A stretch of 64,000 bases of DNA from Apostichopus japonicus (GCF_037975245.1 NC_092569.1:30634668-30698667), one strand, 5' to 3'. Counted from the stretch's first letter, positions 13,340-40,384 are shown. Numbers and translations are program-made. The notes: generated by a model not told the origin, from the letters alone.

Positions 13340-16300
13340 AAAGTTATATCCATTTTTGAAATTTTGTCACAATCAACATTATCTAGCTTCCCTCAAAACA
13401 ACAGGATTTTGAATAATAGCCGTTCTTGTCTACGTGATCACGTATTGTATGGTAACATTTTCAATATTTTTTTTTTTTTAAATTATAGACTTTGCAACAA
13501 GGAACGAGGAAATGATGGATACAAGCCTGTCTTCTCGACAACGTGGCAAAAAACTCTGAATCGTAAATTCTAAAATTTATATAGTTTTGTTCTTTTGAAA
13601 AACAGAATCAGGAACTTAACGACGGAAACGCACAGCGAGAAGGCATACGCATGTATTTATTGTTTTGTCTGGGATGATTGAGTAATGTTAATAAACAAGT
13701 CTGTTTTACTATTCTCCTTTTTCTTGACATTGGTTTGGTACGATAAAAACAAAAATCTTAGCATGAATCTTTTTTATGATTGTGGCTTAGTAGACGATCT
13801 TCTCGATGCTATTTGCAAAATTTCAAAACTAACAACGTTTCACATTGAATTTTTTATAATACTTTATTCTTACTTTTTTATCACTTTCATAACATTAAGG
13901 TTATAATTTTCGTACTTTATTTTAATTTTAATGCGGCGTTTCGTGCAAACTTCTTACAAATATGTTGGATAAAAGAATATCTAAATTTAGTTGATGATTA
14001 TTACATTGACATGCGTCAAAATCATCCCTATGATAAACGCACATGACCGAATCGAACACATTATTAATAGATGCATGTGTAATACGATGCTATGACCGCC
14101 AGAAGGAAAACAAGACGTCGGTGAACAAACAGTTAACAGGAACGATTGAAATTTACTGTTTGATACGTTTTAAGAAGGAACATTAAGTTTGATGTTGATA
14201 ATAATACGATGCAATGACCGCTATAGGGAAACAAGACATTGAAGAACAAACAGTGTTACCTTAACCCGCAAAATCATAAGGGGAACGATTGAAATTTAGG
14301 GGCTGATACATTTTAAGAAGAAACATTAAGATTGACATGAAAAAAAAATTCAAGACAAAATACAGAATTATTACGATACACATTTTGTACATGAAACTGT
14401 TGGAGACGGGGTTACTTGGCTTACAAATATTGGTTGCCAAATTACCTGTATCAAATATAAGGTGTTTTGGGGATGTTTGGCAAACAATTGTTGACATTTT
14501 GTTTCCTCTTCTGTATTTGCATGATGAACTGATCAATATATTCGTACGTAGGCCTACGGGCCGTATTGAAGAGTGTGTTATATTAATGCGTTTACTGTGT
14601 TATGTTTTACAGATACCTGCCTAGCGAGCAAATTTCCAAGTTGTTGTCAGATATACAGTATAATACTTAACATATTAACACTTTTGTGAACGAGAATTTG
14701 AAAGTGCTTGGAATGCTCTCATGTTGAATTGATCTATTACTGTTTTTGTAGTTTAAAATTGATTTTTAAATGTTGCACACATAAACTGTTACAATACTGA
14801 AGTTTTCTTAGCTCGTTTTGAAAAAAAAACAAAAAAACTGCTCAGCCATATTGTGTAAAGCTGTCATATATATGTACACGAATAACCCATCAATACTGTA
14901 AGTTGACATACTAACGTGTTTGTATTATGAATTATGCTTTTTTTCGATTATTGAATCCAACATATTAAGCATATCAGTATAAAGTTGTAAACCTAGCAAA
15001 TTGGATATTAAACTTATTCAAAAGTTTATTTATCATTTCCGTATGCATATGTGTTCTTTTAAATATCAATGTCTGAACTTGCTCTATTTTATCATACTAG
15101 TTGGGCAGTCATTTTGACGGAGAGATATATTTTGTATTTGGAAAAAAAGAATACTTTTATGAATTGACAGAACAAATTGTCATCGTGAAGGAATAACTGC
15201 AAATTGTTTTATGATAATGTTACTTGTTCTATACATTTGCATTTTAAGCTTCATGCGATATTTTCTTTGATTAACAAATTATTAGTTCACAACTTAATCA
15301 TAAAGTCATTTTCCTAGCGTAGGTTAACGGATACTTAATCATATGTAGGGTTTTGTAACCCATATGCTCTCGTTAAAGACCGTTTAGGTTTTTTTGTAAA
15401 ACAATTTATAGAGTTTGTGTAAAATTATATCCATTTTGAAAATTCTTGGCAATAAAACCTCGTCTAGACTCAATAAAAACAACACGATTTTGAATAATAG
15501 CCGTTCTTGTCACGTGTTGTATGGTAAAGTTTTCAATAGTTTTAATTATAGACTTTGCATGAAGAAACGAGGATATGATGACTACAAGCCTGTGTTGTCG
15601 ACAACGTGGAGAAATAGCTCTGAATCATAAATTATAACATTTCTACAGTTTTTGTTCTTTTAAAAAACAGAATCAGGAACTTTACAACGGAAACGCACAG
15701 CGAGAAGATATAAACATTTATTTATGTTTTTGTCTGGGATGATTGAGTAATGTTAATGAGCAAGTCTGTGTTAATGTTCTACTTTTTCTTGATTTGTTTT
15801 GAAAAAACTTAAAAAAAAAACACTTTCTTAGCATGAATCTTTTTTTATTGTCGGTTAGTAGACGCTCTTTCTGATGCTACAGGCACAATTTCAAAACTAA
15901 GAACTTTTCACATTGATTTTTTTATGATACTTTATTTCCTATAACTTTTCATAACATTTAGTCTATAATTGTCGTACTTTATTTTTATTCTTAAAGCAGC
16001 GTTTCGTGCAAACTTCTTACAAATATGTCGACTATTTAAAAATTTACATTAGTTGATGATTATTACATTGACATGCGTTAAAAATCATTCCTATGAGTAA
16101 CGCACATGACCGAATCAAATACATTTTTCACAGATACATGTGTAATACGATGCTATGACCGCCAAAGGGAAAACAAAACATTGCAGAACAAACAGTGTTA
16201 CATAAACCCGCACATTCGTAAGGGGAACGATTGAAATTAGGAGGTTGAAAGTTTTTAAGAAGAAACATTAACATTGTCATTGCTTGGTCATGAAAAAAAG

Positions 16301-17445
16301 TTTCAATATAAAATACAGAATTATTAAGATTTTGTACACTAATGGATACAATATTTCAGTATAATGCTAGTATAAAACGACACTATAATAATACTTGGAT
16401 GTTAAATATTGGTTGCCAAATTACCTGAATCAAATATAAGGTGTTTTGGGGATGTTTGGCAAATAATTGTTGATAATTTTGAGATACATTCTATTTCCTC
16501 TTGGGTATTTGCATGATGAACTGATCAATATATATTTGTACGTTCTTGTCTGTATTGAAGAGTGTGTTACATTAATTCGTTAATTGTGTAATGTTTTACA
16601 GATACCTGCCCAGCGAGCACATTTGTTGTCGTAGTTGTTGTCAGTTATATATTGTAATACTAAACATATTAAATTTTTTGTAAAAAGCCATATTAAAACT
16701 GCTTTGATTGCTATAATGTTAAATGATGCAATAATGAGGTTTTCTTGGCTCGTTTTGAAAAGAAAAACAAGAAAAAAAAACATTTCAGCTATACTGCGTA
16801 AAACTGTTATTTTTATGTACACAAAAAACCTATCAATACTTTAATGTTGACATATTAAACTCTGTGTATTAGGAATTATATTTTTTGGAATACTAAATCC
16901 AACAGTTTGATCATATTATTATAACTTTGTAAATACAGCAATTTAGATATTTAATAAAGAATACTTTTATAAATTGACAGAACAAATTGTCATCGTGAAG
17001 GAATAACTTCGCAAATTGTTTTATGATATTGTTACTTGTTCTATACATTTTCATTTTAAACTTAAAACTTATTCAAAAGTTTAATTATCATTTCCCGATG
17101 CATATGTATTCCTTTAGAAAATCAATGACGGAACTTTATCTATTTTATCATTCTAGTTGGGCGTTCATTTTGACGTAGAGATAAATGTTGTATTCGGAAA
17201 ATATGAATAGTTTTATGACTTGACGGAACAAATTAACATTGTGAAGAAATAACTTCGTTGTTGAAATTGTAAGTTGTTTTATACGTTCGGATTTTACACT
17301 TCGTGCTATATTTTCTTGATAAACATATCATTAGTTCACACGTTATCATAACGTTATTTTTCTTAGCATATGTTAATGGATACTTCATCATATGTAGGTT
17401 TTGAAACCCTTATGCTCTCGTTACAAGACCGTTTAGTTTTTCACT
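13340..17445. repeat. Tandem duplication of a ~2-kb unit in gene 1 intron 1
   Basis: Unit 1 (about 13340-15395) and unit 2 (about 15410-17445) share the same succession of landmarks. These include TTTTGAATAATAGCCGTTCT (13408, 15491), GTCTGGGATGATTGAGTAATG, TACGATGCTATGACCGCC, GGTGTTTTGGGGATGTTTGG, TGACAGAACAAATTGTCATC and AAGACCGTTTAG. Each unit has its own indels and one block is reordered in unit 2 (16945-17060). Neither unit has a conserved reading frame. It may be an unrecognised non-autonomous element or a plain intronic duplication. Confidence 0.85.
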
Positions 17446-18124
17446 CAAGATGGATGAGAAACTTGTTTTATTAAAAACCGAATTGTGTGAATTTGAGATA
17501 TATTTAAGTTATACATTAAGACATTTCAATATGTATGTGTTTTTTGTAGGTTTCAAAGTTCTCCACCAAGAGATTCGTGTTGATTTTAAGTAGTTTGGTC
17601 TCTAAAAAAGACATGTAAAAGGTAGATGTACTACGTAGTTAAACTATGTTGTAGATTTTCCATTTACGTGTTTGTTTGGTTCTCAAAAAAATCAACGATG
17701 TAATTCATAATTGTGTATCAACAATGATACAGAATGGACAGTACGAATATTTGGGCCACATAAGAAAATATAAGGGCAAGATAATACATGCAATAAAGTA
17801 ATACAGAGAGATAATTGTGTGCAGAATAATGCTCGATAATGCAAAACATTCCCAACAAAATATCTAAGTTTCAAAAAAGTTAGATTTGAATAGAGCGGAT
17901 AGCTCACGAATCGTAATATTTCTACAAATACTCGAGGTAAGTCAGCTCAGGTAGACCGTTGTTATATTTTATATGTAGAAAAAAAGGTAAGTTCTTAATC
18001 TGAAGTTAATGAAATACTGAGTTCCAAATTGTAAATCAGTGAAAAAAGTATACAAGTAAAACAAATCAATTCAATTTTACTTTGAAGAAATTAATTTCAT
18101 TTTATTAATATTTTAGAGACTTAC

Positions 18125-18196
18125 CCGAAAACCATTTGAGTTTAAAAGCAGCAACACCGCAAAGACGAAAATACATTTGCTTCGAAGTTCTGCCAT
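18125..18196 (-). CDS. Gene 1 exon 1: signal peptide
   Basis: The ATG at 18196-18194 opens 24 codons beginning MAELRSKCIFVFAVLLLL, which has a basic N-terminus and a hydrophobic core typical of a secretory signal. The exon ends in phase 0 at the donor CGG|GTAAGT. Its sequence is unrelated to the signal exon of gene 2. It lies 8.4 kb from the next exon. Confidence 0.75.
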
Positions 18197-20966
18197 TGAT
18201 CCAAAATGAAACAGGGAAAAATGGGTGCACGAAATAAAGGAGATACTTGCTGACCTTCTGAGACAGTGACATAAGTAATGAACGTGAATTCGTTACCCAA
18301 GGAGGGACCTTCATACGTACGGATGTCCAATTACACCACGTAATTTATCAGTTGGTCACATTTAAGATCCATAATTTATGGTATGCAATCTAGTGTGTCC
18401 CATATCGACATCTGTTATATTATGTAAGTGTCATTATTAGTACAAGATAAATATGTGCTATATTTTACTTAGAAGCTCTTGTATCTCAAAGTGTTACTTA
18501 AAAGAACTCGCAAATCAAACAGCACCTTTCGGATATTAAACGAATAACAAGAATAATATTTTCTGCTGGCATATCAAGGGAATAGAGTAATTATATTTAA
18601 CGATGTGGTTTTGTCTTTATTTACTGGGGTGTTAACAATTATCAATAATTTGGTTAAATCAACAACATTAATATTGTTTTTCCACCCGATATTCATGACT
18701 TGTTCAGTAACTAACTATTGTTTATGTCCTGTAACACTTGTTTTGAACACAAAGTAGTAATTACTGATAATTACTGATACACGGTTGTGGTACATAACAG
18801 TAGTTGCTGTGCCAACCATTGGGTGCGAGTTCTTTAATACGCGATTCTAAAATGAAGTCGTATCTAGTCGTTTTATGCTATCAGTAAGCCTATGGGTATA
18901 CGGAACACGGCCTTTCTTCGTTCTCGGCATGACGAATTGGCGTAATTTACCTCAAACACGAACTTCGAACGTCATTGACCAATAGGCCTATGTAATACAA
19001 CACCATGCTTTATTTGTGTACAGTCTATATGGCAGTTGTTCCAGGGAGTTCCATACATCTCCCTGGTTGTACCAACGCAAAGTCTTGAATCTATTTTTAG
19101 CAACGACTCAAAACTAATCCTGTATCTCTGATTGGTTGAAATTTGTCGTGGACACTCTTCTCATTATCTGCAAATTTCCTTAATTACTCGCCAATTAACG
19201 TTGTTGGCAGGGAAAAACTTGGATTAAATCTTAGTTTGCTGTTTTGTGATTGATATATGAAGAAAACTCGATGGACATGTCAAAAAAGTAGGAAACGGCG
19301 ACCAAACAAATTGCTGCTTTAAATTATACAATTCACTTTAAATTATCATGATCAGGAACTAACCATTTTATACGCAATATGACGAACACCATGATATATA
19401 TTATGATTTCAAAGTACATTGACTGCTTTAACATTTCAAAATCATTTACAAGTTAATGCCTTCTATTTTCATTGCTGGTATGTACAAGTTACTATATGAT
19501 AAACAACGTGGCTGGCAACTCACGATACGTAACGGAATCTGATTGACATATAAACCGTATGATATCACGTGATTGAGCCACGAAACACTGTTCCACGTGT
19601 TCGATATGATGACATCACAAGGAAATACATCTTGAATGATGAATAATCGAGGTTGGATTCTTTACTACAAATAAACAAAGGCATATTGTCAGACGTTATT
19701 ATATGTGCCAAGAAATCGGAATTCTTGCGTGGAAGCATTTGCCTACCCCCTACCTCACAAAACCTAGTAGAGGTATATTACCTAGTTATAATTACAGGAT
19801 TTTATTCGGAATGTGGTGACAGAGGATCAGATAGAAGTATTATATAAGCCTACTAAATGAGATCACATTCAATTTTTCTGTGACTGACAAAATGTTTGAC
19901 ACTGGGTTACTGGTAGCAAGAAACAACCAAATGGTTGTACCTGCATATATGCCGTGAGTTACCCTGAATGATAAAGATGGGTGAATAGTACATGATGATG
20001 TGGTTAAAATGATACAAACATATATCTTTGGTGTCTCTAATGTTAATATTACAACACCGAATTAGGCGGTCTCAACGACAATCATTGTGACATGTCAGAG
20101 AGCCATCTCCTCATACTTATAAATGATAAGCGTTTATTCAAACACATTTCTAGCAATATTTAAGAAAATTCGCCAATCATAATTCATTGTCGGAATATTG
20201 TTAAATTTCTCTCGTGTTCTTCTTCATTTTCTCCAATTCCGTCTCAGTGTTTTTATCTTTACCGTACGTAGTAGCCTATGAAAGTCCTAACCATATTATT
20301 GTTACTGAAAACTTTTTCGATCAATATCAATAAATGCCATTCCAAAAACGTTGATAATATTTCTACCTGCTTATGCTTGTGTTAAGTCCCACACTATGAA
20401 CCCAACAAATATCACTTTCAATTACCGGTAGCAATTCGTTAATAAAATATTCTGACGTTATACATGAAAAAAGTGCAAACAAATAAGCAACTTGGTACGT
20501 TTGTCTATGTATGACATAAATAATAATTCCTAAATGTTGTGTATTATTGAAATACAATTAATAATTAAACTTAGAGTGAGTGAATAATCTTAATACATCT
20601 TAATACATCCTTGAGCTTGTTATTGCATAGGCGTTTGATAGAAAGATCTCTTAGATGTTTCTTGTACCATGATAGTTTGGAGTTTCTGGACGTGAGCTAA
20701 CGGTATATTACTTTTTACCACATTGGCGGCTCATTCACATAAACTGGTAATTAATTGGGTGTCCTCGTGTAGTAGAAAAGCATTTCGCCTGTTGGGCGAA
20801 AATTTGTAAAAACAACCCATTTCACGAGCATGGTTTATAAATCGACTTGATGCTGGTGCTATTGTGGTGCTAGGAAAGTTTAGAACTATGCGTCTATGTG
20901 TTATCTTTTTTTTTGGGGGGGGGGGGGTGGGGGTTCGATCACTTGGCTACGTAAGCAGACTTGGTC
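18197..20966. other. Intergenic region upstream of gene 1
   Basis: No gene was recognised. The region holds the upstream flank of gene 1, AT-rich sequence, and a run of 13 G with a nearby G5 at about 20917-20936 next to a poly-T. A stretch near 20145-20225 weakly resembles 2620-2745 and 49590-49690. Confidence 0.5.
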
Positions 20967-21162
20967 TCATAAGAAAGTGTTTGTACGAAGACGAAAAACC
21001 GTGGGCGTATAAGGCTTTAAATTGATGCGTAGGTATCCGTATGGTTCCTTGGTAGCATCTGCAAACTCTTCCTGCATACATTTGACTTGCTCTGGATACA
21101 TCTGTTTTACCAAATTTGAGACTTGGGTTTTTTCTCTAGGGCTCTTAAATAACACGATGTAA
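20967..21162 (-). pseudogene. Fragment of a packaging-ATPase-like protein of a Polinton-like element
   Basis: The minus strand from about 21161 to the stop at 20967 reads HYIVLFKSPRE, then LVKQMYPEQ, then EEFADATKEPYGYLRINLKP, then FRLRTN. This run (YIVLFKNPRD, QMYP, DAT..PYGYL..DL, RLRTN) is one I associate with the C-terminal part of FtsK/A32-like packaging ATPases in animal Polinton-like elements. The N-terminal P-loop part is not visible upstream. The fragment has no start context and is treated as a decayed copy. Assignment is from memory of the family and needs a profile search. Confidence 0.5.
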
Positions 21163-21816
21163 TGTGTGATATTACTCGTTTCCTTTGCCAGTTAAATAAA
21201 AATTGTGATATAGCTCATGGAAATATTTCATATGATCATCTCTCTATTAACATCATATTTCTATGATGAATTTCTTTTGGAAAACCAATCATTTATGCGT
21301 TGATCGTTCCCATGTGACGTCATGATATGTTCTAAAATCATCAACGTTTTGTAAGATGGGTCAAGAATGTCTCCAATTCCGACAGGAGACCTTCAACAAA
21401 GGATTTTAGAGAGGGCCACATACAGCTTCATAACAGATGGCTGGTATTCCCCCATAGCAATACACAATCCTTTCAGGCGTATATTCGTAACTTCGGAATT
21501 AATGAGACATGAATTCAAATATCACCTTAAATATAAAGAAAAAACGTCGCGACTGTGAAAAGAACAATACACGCAATTGTCTAATGAGAGCTACCTTCAT
21601 TTTAGCTTACGAATAGTTGAATCCTCATCATCACGCACACTTCGTATTAAAATGATTCTGGCCATTTGAAATGCCAGAATAAGACGTCCAAAGGAGTAAA
21701 AGAAAATTATATTTGCTCAACTCTAACGAAAATTACCACCCAATTACTTCCCGGTTTTCCTTTTATTTAATTGTTTTGTATTAATGACGGTTCCAGAAAA
21801 GAGAGTTAATTGTCTA

Positions 21817-22060
21817 TTAATACGTTACGAGTTTAACCACTACTATCACAAAGTCATATTCAGCGTATACAAACACGCTAACACGTCTGGTCAGGGCGTG
21901 CTTAAATTGCATTTCAAGACGCACATGACCCTTTTTCGGAGATTAAAGTCGCCTCCGCTAGCTAGGTCAGGTGTCATACCAAAGGCATACAACGGGTACC
22001 CTTTGGCGTAGTCAATACGACTGATATGATGGCCGTTGTCACTGAACATTCTAAGGATTC
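21817..22060 (-). pseudogene. Fragment of a protein of the F54H12.2-like family (mobile-element structural protein)
   Basis: The minus strand contains GYPLYAFGMTPDLASGGDFN (near 22005-21945). After a frameshift near 21900 it continues with VSVFVYAEYDFVIVV up to a stop at 21819-21817. The PLYAFDLTPDL and VYAEYD signatures are those of proteins usually named F54H12.2-like, which travel with large DNA transposons. The copy is truncated at its N-terminus and frameshifted. It lies 650 bp from the ATPase-like fragment in the same orientation, so both probably come from one insertion. Confidence 0.5.
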
Positions 22061-22129
22061 AATGTTTTCAAAAGGGCGGACAAAGGACTCTATAGATCAA
22101 AGTGTACCTTCTGTCAAAAATGACGTGAT

Positions 22130-22919
22130 TGTCATTGTTTTTATCTTAAAGAAAAAACCGCAAGTTCTTTGAAGAATCAACAAGACTCCATTATCTGATG
22201 TTAAGTACCAGGAAAGTGGAGTCGAAATACAAAGGCTACTGCGATCCCGTGTCCCCCACTTATGTCCTCCCTATATGTATCATCTAATTGAGTCAATATA
22301 AGGATATTGATTCATGAATAAGAGGGCACATATTCTGGTGATTTCGGTTGGTTGTGTTCTTTCTGCATAAACTAGTGCGCTTTACTCTGGCAGTAGAACT
22401 GTTCTCTCAAACATATTACATAAACAACCCAGAAATTTAATCGAAACGTATAAGATATCGTTCATAGTTAGGCGATGTCATAACATTGCCACTTGTTTTT
22501 ATTCAATATAATCGCAACTTTTGGAAAGGAATATTACTGGTCAGTATACTGATGTATTTTTTTTAATATATTTTACTTGCATCACTTCTTAGTATTTTCA
22601 GTGGCATCATTACTGATAACATTTAAAAAAAAATCGAATTCAATACCATTTTTGAAAACTCTGGACAAATTATCGAATGCCATCGAGTTTCCTGTGATTG
22701 TTGTACCCCTCTTAAATTGATTTACCGTCGTTGCTAGTTTGCCCCATAACATAGTATTGCATTGGAAGGCTAATTAGTGTCTCTTTCCTTCACTTCCATC
22801 TTTTAAATATGCAAACTTACACTAGCTTCGATATGTACTTCCTTGTTTAATATATGTTATTATATCGCCAACCGTTTCCTGTCCTTGTTACCTTCAAGAC
22901 TTCAAATCCACTACTTTGA
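22130..22919. other. 3' flank of gene 2
   Basis: Non-coding. It resembles the 3' flank of gene 1 (3180-3812), for example around 22320-22440 and 22700-22919, marking the end of the duplicated segment. Confidence 0.5.
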
Positions 22920-36882
<13,963 letters not shown>

Positions 36883-38016
36883 AATTTCAGGTCTGTAGAA
36901 ATGTCACGCGAAAATATATTCGATGAAGTGCAAGATGACAAATGACACAGAGTCTCTCTTTAGGGGTGATCAACTCCCTACTGAAATGACCGCAGTAGTG
37001 GTATGGATGTCCATTAATGCCATCATTTTTATTTGAAATATGGTTTGGATTATAGGTACAGCTCATAGGAGGAATTGCTGTACATTGGCCTCTGTGTTAT
37101 TTAGGCTAGTGGTCATGCGCAATCTAACTTAATATTATTTGTAGCTATTTGCATCTTGAACTTTCACTCAATATATACAGTAAGCTTCAGTTGCATAATG
37201 TTGAATTGTCCTTGTTCCGATAAATATAGCATAAAACCTATTGTATACTAATTGACTATCGTGTCTCTAGTTCCAAGGACAGCAGTGATATTGCAATTTA
37301 ATAACTCTTAATGTATTTGGTTTTTAAAACGAGTATCGTGCTACGTTTTAATTTTATTACGTTCAGTGTGGTTTATGATCAAAGGTTTTGTAATTGTGCG
37401 TAGTTGTGATGTCAATTCTACCAAACCAATAAAAAGAGTAGGAATGCTGATTGACTTGTTCTGGTTGATATCATCCATATGTTTAAGAACCATTTATGAG
37501 TGATTATGTTAGCTAAGTTACTTTGCTTTTGTTTGGAAGGCAAAATTAAAGCAGTATCGAAAGGACAGGAAGTGATACTACTAATCAACACTTTATAACA
37601 TGCATGAACTAGTACAATACATCTTATATACAGTGAAATGTACGGTATGATCTATTCTACACTATCAATATGTATGTACAAATATCTAATTAACACAGTT
37701 TGGAACAGTCGAAGTTTGTCAGTGGTATGCTATATGAACAATACTTCCTTGTTTTATGATGTCTACGTCACACCCTGTTTGCGGAATCGAGTATCCTCAC
37801 ATCTGATTGAATAAACATGTCAGCTGTTTTGTTGGGCTTTCACTGAATTTTTATTATCTGTAAAAATTACATCCATACTGACTGTAAACAATAAAAAAAA
37901 TCTTTTTCATTTATATTAGATATTGAATCCAAAGAGCTTGTTTTGACATTTAAAAATGTACACTCATATCAGATTACAACCCTCTCTTTTAATTAAAATG
38001 TTATTTTAATTTGTAG
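36883..38016. other. Upstream flank of gene 2
   Basis: Probable 5' UTR and promoter region of gene 2 (minus strand) next to 36883, then non-coding sequence. No further gene was recognised. Confidence 0.5.
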
Positions 38017-38132
38017 CAAGAAAGGCTCCAGGTGCTTTAAAACAAGTCAAGAATGCAGAGGAGAGACGAGTGGTCGAGGAGAAGGCTAGACGTGAGACCT
38101 TATTCGTTCCCACGGCAGCAAACCAAACGTAA
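38017..38132 (+). CDS. Candidate terminal exon of an unidentified gene
   Basis: A pyrimidine-poor but acceptable acceptor (TTTTAATTTGTAG) precedes a plus-strand frame of 37 codons with TAA at 38130-38132. It reads KAPGALKQVKNAEERRVVEE, then KARRETLFVPTAANQT. The charged, helix-like composition looks like real protein rather than random AT-rich translation. I do not recognise the family and see no upstream exon with certainty. It could also be a retrocopy remnant. Confidence 0.3.
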
Positions 38133-39000
38133 ACATTTTCTAAAAAAACATTCTAGTTCAGCTGAATTATTTCAGATGAGCTATAGCGATGCGCATGCTG
38201 CGAAAATACACTGCGATAACGATATTTGTTTTTAGGCCACTGCATATCTGGCTATATTACAAAATATGAAAGTTTATATTGTCCATCAGTTAAGTTCGTC
38301 AAATGTATTAAAGTGCAGACATTGAACAATGAACAAGAGTCATCATACTGGAAAACTTGTAAAAGAGTACTATGTTTGTCTCTCTGATATATTATGTAAA
38401 AAGAACATGTAAAAGAATTTAAACAGGAAACAAAATCTGCTGATAATGATATCATATGATCAGGGGGTAGCCTACATTTTTTTTGGCCAAGTTATCTTTT
38501 TTTTAAAAACACCCATCATTCAAATCGATAAGCTTGCTGGACGAGTTTAAGAGTCTATAGACAGGAAAAACTATTGTAATGAACGTAGCAAGAATATGGC
38601 TAAATTAGGTGACCTATTCTTCTGTCATCTATGCTGTCATTTCTATCGCGTGCTGTTTCATTCAACACCCTACCCGCCGAAAAAGACTAGGATCCGATCA
38701 TGTTTTTGTTTTTAACCCGTTTACGCAGATAATATTTCAGTGGAGAAAACACTTGAGAAATTTGCATCAGATGGCAATCGTCGGATAGCTCTCGCCTTCT
38801 CTTATTAGGCTAACTTAAACATTTACTAGCTACAGTTGTATCATACATTTCTGGACTATCTTTGTATCTACAAGTATCAGAAGTTGAAAAGTAAGACTAC
38901 TCTGTACATGTACTTTGCTAATTTAAATGCATTATGTAGTATTGAATTACGTACTATTTTAACTCGTTAGTTTTTTGGGGTTTAAAAGTGATATTGAATG
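38133..39000. other. No recognised content
   Basis: AT-rich sequence with only short chance reading frames. Confidence 0.5.
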
Positions 39001-39009
39001 AGGTGTCTC

Positions 39010-39250
39010 AAGTTAGCAAGAGGCCAGGGAACCAGAATGAACATTCGGGAAGGGCCGTTTCCGGCCATCTGGGGGGTTTGTAAAACCAAAAATTTTCTTG
39101 TACGCTCCGCGCCAACCGATGGTGGCGCTCCGCTCTAATACTCGTGCCTACAACTTTGAAATTCCATATCAATCGCAAAAAAGTGCTCCCCCCCCCTTTC
39201 AAATTCCTGGCTACGTCGCTGCGAAGTGCATATACTGTTGGTTCTTTGTT
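39010..39250. repeat. GC-rich island, probable end of an unclassified repeat
   Basis: Locally high GC in an AT-rich setting, with GGAAGGGCCGTTTCCGGCCA, GTACGCTCCGCGCCAACCG, GGTGGCGCTCCGCTCTAATA, a C9 run and CTGGCTACGTCGCTGCG. The sharp composition shift suggests an inserted repeat; the family is unknown. Confidence 0.35.
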
Positions 39251-39674
39251 TTTGCAGTGGGGGATAGTTTATCCCTAGTTATTAGTATAACGACATATTG
39301 TATGCAATATGTTCGTGACAGTGTTTCCAAGCAAAACAGGAGATGGGAGGAAGGAAATGAAACCCGATGTGTCTGCTTTGTCTTACTTTTTTGCACAAAC
39401 AAATGGATAAACCGCTCAAAAATGTCATTCAAAACAAATTTCCCAGTGTTGTCGATCTGGTTGGTTACTTGCTGGTAGCAAAGGATACTCAGCCATGTTT
39501 TTGCGGGTGTGCGGGTGTCGGTGTGCGTGCTTCTCTGACAGTTGCGTGGGTCGGTGATATCTCAAAAACGGAGTGATGGATATTTGTCATACTTTCTATG
39601 TAGATGTACTATAGTAAGAAGTTGTGCTTCATATTTGTTGGCACTGAGTTTACAGTTGTTGGTTAATGTAGCTG

Positions 39675-39935
39675 GTACATTTTGGCCCGGCAAAATCTCC
39701 GGGCCCGTTTTAGGCCGGATGGGCCCAAATTTTATTTTCACGTCAAATGCATTTTGGGTCACATTCTTTGGGCCCGATTACTTGTGGGACCATTTGGGCC
39801 CACATTTTGGAGGGTTCAGTTTTTTTGGGGGAAACTATATTTTGAGCCACTTTGAGCCAAATATTTTTGGGACCATTTAGGCGTAACATTTTATCAGGGC
39901 CCAATTTTTTGGGAAGGTGCCAAATTTTAAACTTG
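39675..39935. repeat. Quasi-repetitive GGGCCC-rich tract
   Basis: Variants of TTTTGGGCCC and GGACCATTTGGGCCC recur at irregular spacing of about 20-50 bp (near 39680, 39700, 39720, 39767, 39795 and 39896), with related TTTTGGG and GAGCCA pieces between them. It does not encode a convincing protein. Confidence 0.55.
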
Positions 39936-40384
39936 CAATAACTCCACAATCTTAAATCAGGTTGCATCTAAACTTGGAATACAGTTTTTCGTTGATAGCT
40001 GGTACATGTGGGCATAAATATTTTGCCATTGAATGATGACATACAACACATTAATATTCCACTTAGCAAGGAACCATAGCGCCTGTTGGGCTCTTGTTTA
40101 ACAATCGTTTCCATATGATGCGTATTGTAATAGTCCACGCAAATAGAAAAAAAAAGAGTGATATTGATATTTCAATAGCTACTCCGGTTTTTACTATATT
40201 CAATATTAATATGTACTAAATCTCCGAATGATCCATTGCTACATAAATGATGACTAGTTCCGCTCATTACGGGACTGAATGTTTCCGAACCAAATCATTT
40301 TCCTTTAACTTTATATAAACGAGAGAGCATTGGATAACTTTCAATACCACTTGTGCTGGACAGCAACATGAAACGAATTGTAAA

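Larger units (their letters stand above)
3813..18196 (-). pseudogene. Gene 1: FReD(half)-TIL-EGF-FReD secreted protein gene, disrupted in its 3' half
   Basis: Nine exons were reconstructed on the minus strand: 18125-18196, 9726-9756, 8678-8850, 8010-8274, 7501-7709, 6449-6659, 5898-6197, 5404-5665 and 3813-4256. They encode, in order, a signal peptide, a microexon, two exons of a fibrinogen-related domain, a TIL cysteine-rich module, an EGF-like module, EGF plus FReD start, FReD middle, and FReD end. Exon lengths of 31, 173, 265, 300 and 262 bp are identical in gene 2. Lesions: a +1 frameshift with TAG in the EGF exon; a GTCCCT donor after that exon; TAA as third codon of the FReD middle exon; an extra A in an A-run; and a TAA in the last exon. 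The first five exons (750 bp, 250 codons) are intact. The gene is either a pseudogene or expressed as a truncated half-FReD-TIL protein. Sequencing errors could explain some homopolymer lesions but not all. Confidence 0.85.

Noticed and set aside
21367-21558. Possible further gene of the Polinton-like relic
   Set aside because: Neither strand gave a motif I could tie to such elements.
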